Source: Primula veris
Taxonomy: Eukaryota > Streptophyta > Magnoliopsida > Ericales > Primulaceae
DNA length: 64,000 bases
Reading direction: 5' to 3'
Assembly: GCA_963682055.1 (NCBI GenBank)
Contig: OY821744.1
Coordinates: forward strand, 25,024,967 to 25,088,966
The notes under the pieces were generated by a model, which was not told the DNA's origin, made no database searches, and was given only the letters and a program-made list of their open reading frames with translations. Below, piece by piece: positions 33,448-44,025 of the stretch; positions within the stretch are counted from its first letter, which is position 1, and each line of letters opens with the position of its first letter. Both the position numbers and the translations under genes were made by a program.

Positions 33448-34985
33448 AGATGATCAAAGTCTCTCACAGCTACTCCTTTTTAACTTGAACCTCATATTTA
33501 AAAGTGAGTTTTGACTTAGTATATAATTTGCATATGTTTCTCTTTAATTGTCATGTTCATCATCGTTGATCGAATCAAATGAGATTGTTAATAAAACTGC
33601 ATCTTCAATTTCAGTTATATAGATTTGCTAGCTTGGTTTGTCAAGTTGCATGATGTGACCATCATTAGTGGAAAGAATTGCGGTGTAGTTATTAAGATGT
33701 GAACTCCTCTTTCATACACGTTCTTGACAAAAAATTGTAAGATATTACAATCATTGGCCATAGCGAGTATTGTTTTCAATATAGACAAAACTGAATAAAT
33801 CCATTCGTATATAATGTTAGTCTAATTGTTATTTTGTGAAGTCGGTACTTTAACATGGGAAGTTTTTACCTATAAACCAAATTAACTGTATATAACTTGA
33901 TCTATGGAAACTAAAAATACTAACTCTTTAGTTTCAACTACCCCTAAATTTTAATAGATCGTAGATTTGTTTGAATGAATTATTAGATTAAAAACCGACG
34001 TTGTTAGTGTTTTATCTATTGTAAAGGAAAATTGTAAATATTAGAACTTTAGGTTTAAATATTTTTAAATTTTAGTTTCAATTACCCCTAATTATGCAAT
34101 TAAAGACACAATAAAAATACAGATCATGTAATCAGTTGTAACCAAAGTTTATGAAACTTAATAAAATATGCTACATTCAACAAATCAACTATAGTCTAAG
34201 TTAAACAAAATAAATTAACGATAATTGATTATAATCAAATTACAAACGATATAACAAGACCTTTTTTTTGTTGCTATATCAATAATTTCTTGTAGTGTAC
34301 ATAAATAAAGAAGAAATATAAGTTTGTCTAACACCATTATTTTAATATAACATGGTAAAATTGTATTTGAAATTTTATTTTAGAAAATTACATTTGTCTA
34401 ACACCGTTATTATTGAATTATATATTTAATGATGAATAATTGCAATTGACTTATGTTTATCTCAGCCCATCACTATTAGGTGGAGAAACATTTATTGTAA
34501 AGCACAATTAAAATAAATTATGATTAGAAAATTACCTTATTTTATGAAGATATGGGGATATGTAGGGCATGTCATTAAGATTGAGAGAGATATATTATTT
34601 GTAATAAATGTGTGGATGTGAAATAATAAAAAAATTAATTATCTATACAATTGAAATATCTATGAAATAGCGAGTAAATAGCTACGACACTTGTGGACCC
34701 GATGGGACCTAGTTGAATTTATCTAAATCAATTTAAATATTTTGTTTTTCAAAATACTATGCAGAGAGAATAGCTACGGAATAGCTTGATAATTATATAT
34801 TATTTTCAACACCCACCGACACTCGGTCAACTTATTTATTTTCGTAGTTAATCCGTCACAAATTTGTATTAAAATTTAACAAATCAAAATCCATCGCAAA
34901 TCCGTAGCAAATCCATCGTTATATAGTGTGACGGAATTTCCGTAGCGAATTTCCGTCTCCGTTTAACAGTTTTTTTGTAGTGGAA

Positions 34986-35503
34986 AAACCTACAAGTTGC
35001 AACCCAGGTAAGGCCCGTACAAACCTCCCTAATGGTATGGACAACAAGAGGTGAAAACAATCTAAGCAAATAACAGTTCAATATAACTTAAACCACCTTG
35101 ACAAATTAGAGACAAACATAGCGCTAAACATATCACATATCATAAACACACAACACACCGTAAGCCTTACAGAATTGGCTTTTAATTACAAAAAGTACCC
35201 CGACAAAGAGTTTGTTCCCACTCAGTAAGCAGCAATCATCACTTCTTTCTAACCGTTTTTTTTTCCTTTTATGATTGTCGTCTTTTCCTTCCGTTTCTTC
35301 TCCTTCCTCTTACCCTTGTCGCTACTGTCAACATAAAGAGGTGGAGTTCCAACCACTAACATGTCCACACATATATTTCTATTCCTTCGCAAAGACAAAC
35401 ACTTCTCAGAACATTTCTTAATAATTTCCCTGACCTGCATAGTTAAATTGAAAAGATTAGGTACTTTATTTTCAAACACTTTTTCTTTTCTAGCCTTTCA
35501 AAT
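34986..35503 (-). other. Flank of the MBD9 repeat with one exon-like frame
   Basis: On the minus strand, after an acceptor ACTATGCAG, an open stretch (about 35437-35249) reads VREIIKKCSEKCLSLRRNRN and ends in a lysine-rich tail. It has no counterpart next to the other arm. I do not know the protein; it might be the next exon of the MBD9-like gene or unrelated. Confidence 0.4.
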
Positions 35504-36267
35504 TAATGCAGGTCTGGGATATTAAAACACAAACAAAGTATTGAAAGAGAGAAAAACGATAATAGTGATAAAAGGAATTAAGTGTGAGGCTTAAGAGTTA
35601 AATAAACTCTATATTTCATAGAAATATTTAATAATACATGTCCTCTAAATTCCAATAAAGACTAGTATAATACCCATGTAGAATAAAGAGTTGGTTCATC
35701 ATTATTATCATTCATGTAATGAGTAGTTACCGTCGTAAAATCGTTTACGATAACGCATAGTTGTCGTTCTAGCTTAGCCCACACCCAATACAGACGCCGT
35801 TCTGAGTTGGCACCTAAAAACTCCCTTCGACAAGATAGCTTCATTATCTGCATCTCTAAGCTGCCTATAGACTCACCAATGTGCATGATATCATTTCTTA
35901 TCAAACTTAAGTCAATACTATACTCAGAGGAATCTTCTAAACTAATCTCAAGTGGACTCTGAGCCAAAGTAAAAGGGTTATCACATATCTCATTTGTCTC
36001 TAGTCTTTACTAGTTTTTGCAAACTTTTCAGATAACTTTTCCCATATTTGCTTAATATATTTCAACTCGATGTAAGAAGAATGCACTTTCTGCTGCAAAT
36101 TAGAAGATGACTCCATTGAATGTTCAAGATGCTGATGAATCAAAGCCGAGTTCAAAAACTCATCACAAAGAAGTTTGAGTAATGAGGTCCACTCTTTATC
36201 GCTGAACTCCTAGTAATTCTTATCTTCCAATAAAGATGCTAATGGAGCAATTAAGTTAGAGTGAATG
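35504..36267 (-). repeat. Left arm of the MBD9 inverted repeat
   Basis: Read on the minus strand this 764-bp arm matches the plus-strand arm 36593-37355 along its whole length, including non-coding sequence after the coding part (TTAAATATTTCTATGAAATA and CTTTCAATACTTTGTTTGTG). The spacer between the arms is 325 bp. Confidence 0.92.
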
Positions 36268-36540
36268 ACAGTGAACTCTCCTAGCATTTTTCTCTTGCTA
36301 GCAAGATTTGAAGAACAACATACTCTCTCCGTCTCATTTCCATACTCAAGTTTGGAAACACAACGAGGGCAATGTCAGTTTCCTTGAGGAACACTCATAA
36401 GTGGAGGGTTTAAGCAATACGTGTGATATTCCGCATCGCACATATCACATAGGAGCACAAGCTCATCGTTTTTGTCAATTCCGCATATTTTGCAAATATT
36501 TGCCTCTGAGGGAGCTTTTGGTAATATACATCAAGAGATG
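35662..36540 (-). pseudogene. MBD9: MBD9-like gene fragment with PHD finger, broken
   Basis: On the minus strand, from about 36510, the frame reads a PHD finger (CKICGIDKNDELVLLCDMCDA then EYHTYCLNPPL), with a TGA at 36376-36378 where PHD fingers have Trp. It continues into the helical region of plant MBD9 (EDKNY, stop, EFSDKEWTSLLKLLCDEFLNSALIH). That region resembles methyl-CpG-binding domain protein 9, a chromatin regulator of flowering, just after its PHD finger. A second stop (TAG, 36210-36212) and a later frameshift break it. The piece covers only a small internal part of that large protein. No MBD or bromodomain region is present. Confidence 0.85.
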
Positions 36541-36592
36541 ACAAACTCATCTACTACTTTTTTCTGCTATGGGGTTAAGCATCCCAATCTTG

Positions 36593-37355
36593 CATTCACT
36601 CTAACTTAATTGGTTGGTTAGTATCTTTAATGGAAGATAAGGATTATTGGGAGTTCATCGTGGAAAAGTGGACCTCATTGCTCAAATTTCTTTGTGATGA
36701 GTTGTTGAACTCGGCTTTGATTCATCAACATCTTGAACATTCAATGGAATCATCTTCTGATTTGCAGCAGAAACTGTGTTCTTCTTACATCGAGTTGAAA
36801 AATGTAAAGCAAAAAGGGGAAAAGTTATCTGAAAAGTTTGCAAAAACTAGTACAGACTTACATCGAGAGACAAATGAGATATGTAATAACCCTACTACTT
36901 TGTTTCAAGGTTCAAGTGAGATTAGTTTAGGAGATTACTTTGAGTATAGTATTGAGTTAAGTTCGATACGAAATGGTATCATGCATATTGGTGAGTTTAT
37001 AGGCATCTTAGAGATGCAGATAATGAAGCTATCTGGTCGAAGGGAGTTTTTAGTTGCCGACTCAGAAGGATGTCTATATTGGATGTCGGCTAAGGTAGAA
37101 CGACAACTTTGCGTTATCGTTAATGATGTTACGACGGGTCCTAGTCGTTACATGAGAATAATGACGAATCTACCCTTTATTCTACATGGGTATAATACCT
37201 GTCTTTATTGGAACATAGAGGACTTGTTTTATTAAATATTTCTATGAAATATAGAGTTTAACTCTTAAGCCGCAGGCTTAATTCCCTTTATCACTATTAT
37301 TGTTTTTTTCTCTTTCAATACTTTGTTTGTGCTTTAATATCTGAGTCCTGCATTA
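36593..37355 (+). repeat. Right arm of the MBD9 inverted repeat
   Basis: This is the mirror copy of 35504-36267. It starts at CATTCACTCTAACTTAATTG and ends near CCTGCATTA. It lacks the PHD finger, which lies in the spacer and belongs to the left copy only. Confidence 0.92.
36630..37235 (+). CDS. MBD9-like fragment, open frame in the right arm
   Basis: A 201-residue frame without stops starts EDKDYWEFIVEKWTSLLKFLCDELLNSALIH and continues through a helical segment rich in Gln, Glu and Lys to the conserved GRREFL..DSEG.LYW motif (about residues 129-145) found in MBD9 after its helical part. It then drifts to an unrelated end. It is better preserved than the left copy but has no MBD, PHD or other folded domain, so a protein role is doubtful. 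Whether it is translated is unknown. More likely it matters, if at all, as part of a hairpin transcript. Confidence 0.6.
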   Translation: MEDKDYWEFIVEKWTSLLKFLCDELLNSALIHQHLEHSMESSSDLQQKLCSSYIELKNVKQKGEKLSEKFAKTSTDLHRETNEICNNPTTLFQGSSEISLGDYFEYSIELSSIRNGIMHIGEFIGILEMQIMKLSGRREFLVADSEGCLYWMSAKVERQLCVIVNDVTTGPSRYMRIMTNLPFILHGYNTCLYWNIEDLFY

Positions 37356-37591
37356 CAAATGAAATACACTAAAGCGTTAATGGTGCACTTTCTCAGAACA
37401 TTTACCTCTTTTTTTCCCTTCCACTTGACTCTAGAAAACTTTACAATATCAATAGGATTATAAAGATTAGTGCTAAGAACTAGTGTAAACGGAAAATGCC
37501 TTAAAACCCTAAAACTAAAACTCTATTTAAAAAATGCACAGTAATCTCTACATGTTTTTCTCAAAAAATGCTCAGTAGATTTTCTAACTCT

Positions 37592-37870
37592 GTTATTAGA
37601 ATAATGTTTATAAAGATCAAAGTTTCTTAGAAAATTCTTGTCTTTCTTGCAACACGTGCAGAAAATAGCTCACTTCCTTTATATTATTGTAAGCAGTCGT
37701 ATTCACCCCCTCCATTTTACTTTTGCATCTTGCTTTCCAAAGCAACCAAACAATGGCATTGGGAAGTATGATACATATTTTATTATTGATGTAATCACCT
37801 TTTGTTACCCAAAAACTTACGATTTTTCCTCTCAAGGAATTGTTATACACTTTATGCCCATGATATTAGT
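37592..37870 (-). pseudogene. LINE zinc-binding RT tail relic, upstream half
   Basis: The minus-strand frame 37850-37617 reads KGDYINNKICIILPNAIVWLLWKARCKSKMEG, the conserved end of the zinc-binding (zf-RVT) region of plant L1 elements. It ends a short distance before the 18-bp repeat. In L1 elements the RNase H domain follows; here that domain lies at 30108-29570. Confidence 0.82.
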
Positions 37871-39148
37871 AAAGTGTAGCCACACAATACTATTAGCAAC
37901 TATAGATGCTTTTAGATATGTTAAATTCAGCAAATTCAGTAAAGTAATTTTCTTTTACGAATTACCTATTAACAATCAGCATATATAATGATGTGTGCCA
38001 AATATCCGAAAACGCCATGAGCTTAAATTCTTTATCGAAGGTATATTATAGGGACGCAAGTAAAGTTATAGATACTAAAGAATTCGTAATTAGACTCCAA
38101 TTTTTTTATTTTTTCATTTATAATTTTTTTAATACAGGCTCGGGCAATACACGAGCTTACAAATATGATATTCAGTACACTAAAAACTTATTCGGAGGAC
38201 TTTTTCAAACAGTTCTCTGAAAAGAGACGATTTGTTCAAAAACCAAATTGTGAGTAGGAAGGTTCCGGTGAGAAACATGACAACAAGGCTAAAGGAAAAA
38301 TGCAACCACACAGAAGATCCTTGGGTAATTCTCCAAGTTGGTCCATTTAAGGCTTGATCAGGAGAGGCCCCGAGGTGGAGTTTTTAGGATCGGGCGGATC
38401 AAATAGTCAGAAGTTGACGTTACACGCTTCAAATGTACAGTTGTATATTTGAATTTCTAGTAAATTGTGATTGCACAGTTGTATAGTTAGAAGCTAACGT
38501 CACACATTTATTCTTGATGAGTATCTATTTTCGTAGAAAACAAGACTATTTTTTCAGATCCAAGAGTAGTAGAATTCATGGTGATCGACATACATATCCT
38601 GATATCGAGCACATAAAAGTGCTGGTTCACCTCTCCTATGAGTCAATTTCTTGATATTGACATTAATTAAACATAAGAGTTTCTTTTAAAAGAAGCATAA
38701 TAGTCAAGCCACAATCCAAACGACATAGGCAGATATTACGATCAAACAAGGACTCTTGAATGTTATGTTGTTTTTTTGGAAGTTAAGCATGAGATATCAT
38801 CGAACATGTAACATATAATCTGATAGCACAAGTCGCTACCTAGAACACATTTATTAAAGGACAAATCATAAGGAAACTCCTCACGGGTGTTATAATAAAA
38901 ATCCTAAGCATATGCCAAATGAATTGTTGCAAGCAGTATAACACACATAAATGAAGAGTGAGATATTTAAAGTAAAATATATTCGATATGGTGAAAAATC
39001 ATCTATCTCACAGTATCAAACTTCTAAAATGACTAGAGAAAATAGTAATAGCAAAAAGTCAGCATGACTGAGAGTCAAAAACAGTTCCTACTCAGCATTC
39101 ATATTGTCAAGAGCAATTATTTCCACAGAAGAAATCAAAGGGAAATCC
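37871..39148. other. AT-rich DNA, no gene seen
   Basis: Short open frames (for example 37993-38220) show no similarity to known proteins. A 15-bp motif TCCTACTCAGCATTC at 39086-39100 recurs just beyond the Copia C insertion at 44023-44037, so it was present twice about 60 bp apart before that insertion. Confidence 0.5.
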
Positions 39149-39499
39149 TGTTGAGTTGTGAAGCCAAATGAGTTTTGGCCATGTCTTCTTATTATCCCAC
39201 ATCGCCTGTAATTGTAATATGACCCATGTTGGGTTCTATTTATATGCCCCAATATCTTGTATTTTAATTACACCTATACAAACACCTCTATATTATAAAG
39301 AGAGAGTTCTAGTTGCGAGAGAACCATAGCTTTGTGATCTAGCTAGATTACGTTTGTAATCCTCTTTTAATATATATATTAAGTGCCACGTGTAGCGGCC
39401 CGGAGACGTAGCCAATTTGGGTGAACTCCGTTATCAAAGCGTGTGTGTGCTCGGTTTTAATACTTCTGTCTTTCTTTGTGCTCGACTGATTTCCCAACA
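39149..39499 (+). repeat. 5' LTR of Copia C
   Basis: 351 bp, TGTTGAGTTGTGAAG to TTTCCCAACA. ATATTATAAAGAGAGAG near 39289 could be the TATA region. Confidence 0.96.
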
Positions 39500-39501
39500 A
39501 G

Positions 39502-39513
39502 TGGTATCAGAGC
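39502..39513 (+). promoter_or_regulatory. tRNA-Met primer binding site of Copia C
   Basis: TGGTATCAGAGC, two bases after the 5' LTR, is the standard complement of the plant initiator tRNA-Met 3' end. Confidence 0.95.
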
Positions 39514-39556
39514 CCGAGGTTCGCAGAACTAAGGTCAAAGACCGAGAGGAAGATCG

Positions 39557-42500
39557 ATGGCGAAAGAAGACAGGACTGCACACGGGATCGAGAAGTTCGA
39601 CGGGAAGGACTTCGCATTCTGGAGTATGCAAATAGAGGACTACCTCTACGGGAGGAAGATGCATCAGCCACTTCTCCTTGAGGAAAGGCCGACCACGACC
39701 ACCGAGGAGGCGTGGAAACTCTTAGACCGTCAAGTGTTGGGAGTGATCCGCCTAACACTATCTAGGAGTGTAGCACATAACGTCGCAAGAGAGACGACGA
39801 CGATGGGGATGATGAAGATCCTCACCGACATGTATGAGAAACCATCCGCGAACAACAAGGTACATCTCATGCGTAAGTTGTTCAACCTACGCATGGCTGA
39901 GGGGACACCTGTCGCGAGTCACGTGAACAAGTTCATCGACACCGTAAATCAGTTGGATGCGGTGGAGATAACTTTTGAAGACGAAGTGAGAGCCCTTATA
40001 CTGCTAGCATCTCTACCGAACAGTTGGGAATTCATGCGAGCTGCTGTTAGCAACTCAATTGGAAAGGAGAAACTGACTTACAACGGCATCCGAGATCAAA
40101 TACTCGCTGAGGAACTCAGGAGATTAGATATGGGTGAATGCTCAAATGATGGAGCAGCCTTGAACATGGGTTCAAGAGACCGGGGTAAAGCCAGGGTATG
40201 GGACGTTAGAGGACGTTCACAATCCCGAGGTAGAAGAGGGCTAAGCCGAGGAGGCAAAGATAGCGACCGAAGTAAGAAGAATCTTCGGTGCTATAACTGC
40301 CAGGGTATGGGGCACTTCAGTCATGAGTGCAAGCAGCCGAAGAAGAGTACCGGCCGTGATCACGGGGCTAATATTGCGAGCGACGAGGATTCGGGTGACT
40401 GTCTAATGCTTGCCGTGTAGAGAGATATAGATTCGTGGATTCTAGACTCTGGGGCATCATTTCACACGACTGCTCAGAAGGATTTATTCGAAAATTACAC
40501 TGCGGGTAATTTCGGTAAAGTGTATCTAGCCGACGGAGAAGCGTTGGAGGTTGTTGGAATGGGCGATGTGAAGATTTACATTCCAAACGGATCGGTATGG
40601 AAGCTAACAAAAGTGAGGCATGTCCCGAGGTTGACCAAGAATCTAATTTCAGTAGGTCAACTCGATGCCGAAAGGCACTCCATTTCGTTTAGCTATGGAG
40701 CTTGGAAAGTTTCACGAGGAGCTATGGTGATAGCCCGAGGGAGCAAGGTCGGTACGCTGTACATGACGACCGATGAGGAGTGTACAGTGGCGGCAGCTGT
40801 GTCGCAAGACTGCTCGGAACTGTGGCATCGACGGTTGGGTCACATGAGTGAGAAGGGGATGAAGGTGTTAGCGAAGAACAGCAAACTTCCAGGCTTGAAG
40901 TCTGTCAACCTCGATATGTGTGAAGGTTGCATCTTTGGGAAGCAGAAGAAAGTGAGCTTCCGGAAAGGTGGAAAAGCTCCCAAGGAGGAGAAGCTAGCAC
41001 TGGTCCACTCAGATGTATGGGGACCATCTCCAGTAACTTCACTGGGAGGAGCTCAATACTATGTGACCTTCATCGATGATTCGACGAGGAAAACATGGGT
41101 CTACTTCTTGAAACACAAGTTTGAGGTGTTTAAGAAATTCCAAGAATGGAAGGCCATGGTCGAACTAGAGACCGGGAATAAACTCAAGTGTTTGAGGTCC
41201 GATAATGGCGGAGAGTACATTGATGCGAAGTTCGTAGAGTTTTGTGCTCAGAGAGGCATTTGAATGGAGAAGACCATCCGAAGAACGCCACAGCAGAATG
41301 GCGTAGCCGAGCGAATGAACCGAACAATCAATGAGCGTGCTAGGAGTATGAGACTGCAAAGTGGGTTGCCCAAAGCCTTGTGGGCACATGCAGTAAGCAC
41401 GGCGGTTTATCTCATTAACCGCGGACCCTCAGTGCCCCTAGAAAGGAGAATTCCCGAGGAAGAGTGGGTAGAAAAGCCTATCTCTTATGAACACTTGCGA
41501 GTGTTCGGTTGTCTGTCATATATCCATGTCGACATAAATGAACGTACCAAGCTTGACTCGAAATCCAAAGTGTGTTACTTTGTGGGGTACGGTGGAGCTG
41601 AGTTTGGATATCGCTTTTGGGATGGTCAAACAAAGAGGATCATTCGCAGTAAGGATGTCATCTTCAACGAAAGCATTTTGTTCAAAGATCGACAAAATGT
41701 GGAAGAACAAGCGCTCTCGTCTGAGGAAAGTGGTATGGTCGACATGTATGTGTTTCCAAGAGAGTTGGAAAATGACACTGAAGATGAGCCAGTGGTGCTC
41801 GACAACCCTCCAGCAGATGCTGAAGAGGACAAGGAGCTGCCCCAAACTCCCCGACCTGAGTTGGGCCGAGGTCATCGCGAGAGGAGACCTCCTGCCCGGT
41901 ACTCTCCTTCCCTGCATTACATACTGCTCAGTGATGCAGGAGAGCCCGAAAGTAGAGAAGAAGCTCTAGAGCTGAAAGACTCGAGCAAGTGGGAGCTCGC
42001 GATGAAGGATGAGATGAAGTCGCTCGAGAAGAATGTGACTTGGCAGTTAGCCGAACTGCCCAAGGGGAAAAGGGCACTGAGTAATAAATGGGTGTTCCGA
42101 CTGAAGGAGGAACAAGATGGCACGAAACGGTATAAGGCACGCCTAGTAGTCAAAGGGTTCCAACAAAAGGCAGGAATTGACTACACTGAGATCTTTTCAC
42201 CAGTCGTAAAGATGACGACTATTCGGCTATTGTTGAGCATTGTTGTAAATGCGAATCTTCATCTTGAGCAGTTAGATGTGAAAACTGCATTTCTCCATGG
42301 AGATCTAGAAGAAGAAATTTACATGCTCCAACCTGAAGGGTTTGCCGAAAAGGGAAAAGAGAAACTGGTCTGTAAACTGCGGAAGAGCTTGTACGGGTTA
42401 AAACAAGCACCACGACAGTGGTATAAGAAGTTTGACAGTTTCATGGTAGATACCGGGTTCGAAAGAAGTGATAGTGATCACTGCTGTTTCGTGAAGAGAT

Positions 42501-43492
42501 TTGCGAACTCTTCGTACGTCATACTACTTTTTAATGTAGATGACATGTTGCTCGCCGGGTCGAGCCTTGTTGAGATTAACAAGGTAAAGCAACAGTTGGC
42601 GAAACAGTTCGAGATGAAAGATTTGGGTGCCGCAAATCAGATCCTCGGTATGAGGATATCCCGAGGAAGGGATGGGTCCCTGTTTCTGTCGCAAGCCGAG
42701 TATGTGAAGAAAGTGTTGGCACGGTTTAGCATGAGTGATGCCAAAGTCGTAGGCTCACCGCTAGCAGCACACTTTAGCTTGTCGAAGAAACAATCACCCT
42801 CAGACGAGGAAGGAAAGGATCGTATGTCAAACATACCCTACGCTTCAGCAATTGGTAGCTTGATGTACGCTATGGTGTATACAAGACCGGACATTGCCCA
42901 TGCAATGGGAGTTGTCAGTCGTTACATGAGTAACCCAGGAAAGCACCATTGGGAAGCTGTGAAGTGGATATTGAGATATCTCTCGGGTACCGTGAGTTTG
43001 GCATTATGTTTCCGAAAGACCTCGGAAGGCCTGCACGGCTATGTGGATGCTGACATGGCCGGTGATCTGGACAGCCGAAAGAGCACAACGGGATGTGTTT
43101 GTACCTACGGTGGTACTGCTGTGAGTTGGACATCTAAGTTGCAAAAGATTGTTGCATTATCGACCACAGAGGCTGAGTACGTCGCGGTGACGGAAGCAAG
43201 CAAAGAGATGATTTGGTTGCAAGGTTTCTTAAAGGAGCTCGGTCAGAAAACCGACAAGGGAGTTCTGCACTGTGATAGTCAAAGTGCAGTTCAGCTAGCT
43301 AAGAATCCTGTATTCCATTCACGCACAAAGCACATACAGATTCGTTACCACTTTATCCGGGCTGTTCTAGAAGATGGAATCTTCGCGCTAGAAAAGATTG
43401 AGGGTGCTAAGAACCCCGCCGATATGCTAACGAAGACTGTTACCATCGACAAACTGAGGCTGTGTGCAACCTCAGTAGGGCTCCGAGCTTGA
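39557..43492 (+). pseudogene. gag-pol: Copia C gag-pol, two in-frame stops
   Basis: A single frame of 1311 codons, interrupted by TAG at 40418-40420 (codon 288) and TGA at 41261-41263 (codon 569), with no frameshift. Domains: gag; CCHC knuckle CYNCQGMGHFSHEC from about residue 245; protease Asp297 in LDSGASFH; pre-integrase LWHRRLGH at 422; integrase; reverse transcriptase; RNase H. The first stop falls exactly between the knuckle and protease, where some retroelements use readthrough, so it could be functional; the second lies inside integrase and looks like damage. The RT active site reads NVDD (993-996), not YVDD, which should also impair it. The element can only move with outside help. 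Confidence 0.93.
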
Positions 43493-43657
43493 GGCTCAGG
43501 GTCGCCGCTACACTGGAAGAATGAGTAACTCGCCGATGACGGCAGAGTATCAATTACTATACAAGGATACCGATGGGAGCATTCTGCTCGGTGGAGCACA
43601 GTGAGTTCGGTGGTCGGGGATATCTGGAGTTCTTTTAAAACACTCGGCATTTGACTC

Positions 43658-43669
43658 CAAGTGGGAGAT
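43658..43669 (+). promoter_or_regulatory. Polypurine tract of Copia C
   Basis: CAAGTGGGAGAT directly before the 3' LTR; the same tract stands before the LTR at 156. Confidence 0.75.
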
Positions 43670-44020
43670 TGTTGAGTTGTGGAGCCAAATGAGTTTTGGC
43701 CATGTCTTCTTATTATCCCACATCGCCTGGAATTGTAATATGACCCATGTTGGGTTCTATTTATATGCCCCAATATCTTGTATTTTAATTACACCTACAC
43801 AAACACCACTATATTATAAAGAGAGAGTTCTAGTTGCGAGAGAACCATAACTTTGTGATCTAGCTAGATTACGTTTGTAATCCTCTTTTAATATATATAT
43901 TAAGTGCCATGTGTAACGGCCCGGAGACGTAGCCAATTTGGGTGAACTCCGTTATCAAAACGTGTGTGTGCTCGGTTTTAATACTTCTGTCTTTCTTTGT
44001 GCTCGACTGATTTCCCAACA
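43670..44020 (+). repeat. 3' LTR of Copia C
   Basis: 351 bp. Against the 5' LTR several differences fit methylated-cytosine decay: CACGTG to CATGTG, TAGCGG to TAACGG and AAGCGTG to AAACGTG. Confidence 0.96.
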
Positions 44021-44025
44021 AATCC

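Larger units (their letters stand above)
30313..34982. mobile_element. CACTA (En/Spm-type) transposon, apparently non-autonomous
   Basis: The ends are CACTACAA at 30313 and TTGTAGTG at 34975-34982, with the 3-bp duplication GAA at 30310-30312 and 34983-34985. Subterminal regions on both sides are filled with short GACGGAAAT, CCGTAGC and CGTCGC motifs, as in CACTA elements. I find no transposase. The interior holds exon-like pieces on the minus strand (32036-32224, 31800-31985) of unknown identity. Confidence 0.85.
30109..37591. repeat. 7.4-kb segment flanked by an 18-bp direct repeat, inserted in a LINE
   Basis: AGTAGATTTTCTAACTCT occurs at 30109-30126 and 37574-37591. Outside the repeats the two flanks read as neighbouring parts of one minus-strand LINE. 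The first base after the left repeat begins a short T run (30126-30131), as expected if a poly(A)-tailed minus-strand copy was inserted by target-primed reverse transcription. Without the later CACTA element the insert is about 2.77 kb. Confidence 0.7.
39149..44020 (+). mobile_element. Full-length Copia element, family C
   Basis: Two 351-bp LTRs with TGTTG...CAACA ends flank one gag-pol frame, and the 5-bp duplication AATCC stands at 39144-39148 and 44021-44025. I count eight differences between the LTRs by eye, most of them transitions, so the insertion is fairly young. Primer site, polypurine tract and all domains are present, but two stop codons interrupt the polyprotein. A related older copy begins the window. 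Confidence 0.97.

Noticed and set aside
39502..39513. tRNA gene
   Set aside because: Only the 12-base primer complement is present; no cloverleaf can be drawn here or elsewhere in the window.
43345..43773. Minus-strand 142-residue frame at the Copia C 3' end
   Set aside because: The same frame recurs at 41-259 in the other copy only because the LTR repeats; it overlaps RNase H antisense and has no protein similarity.
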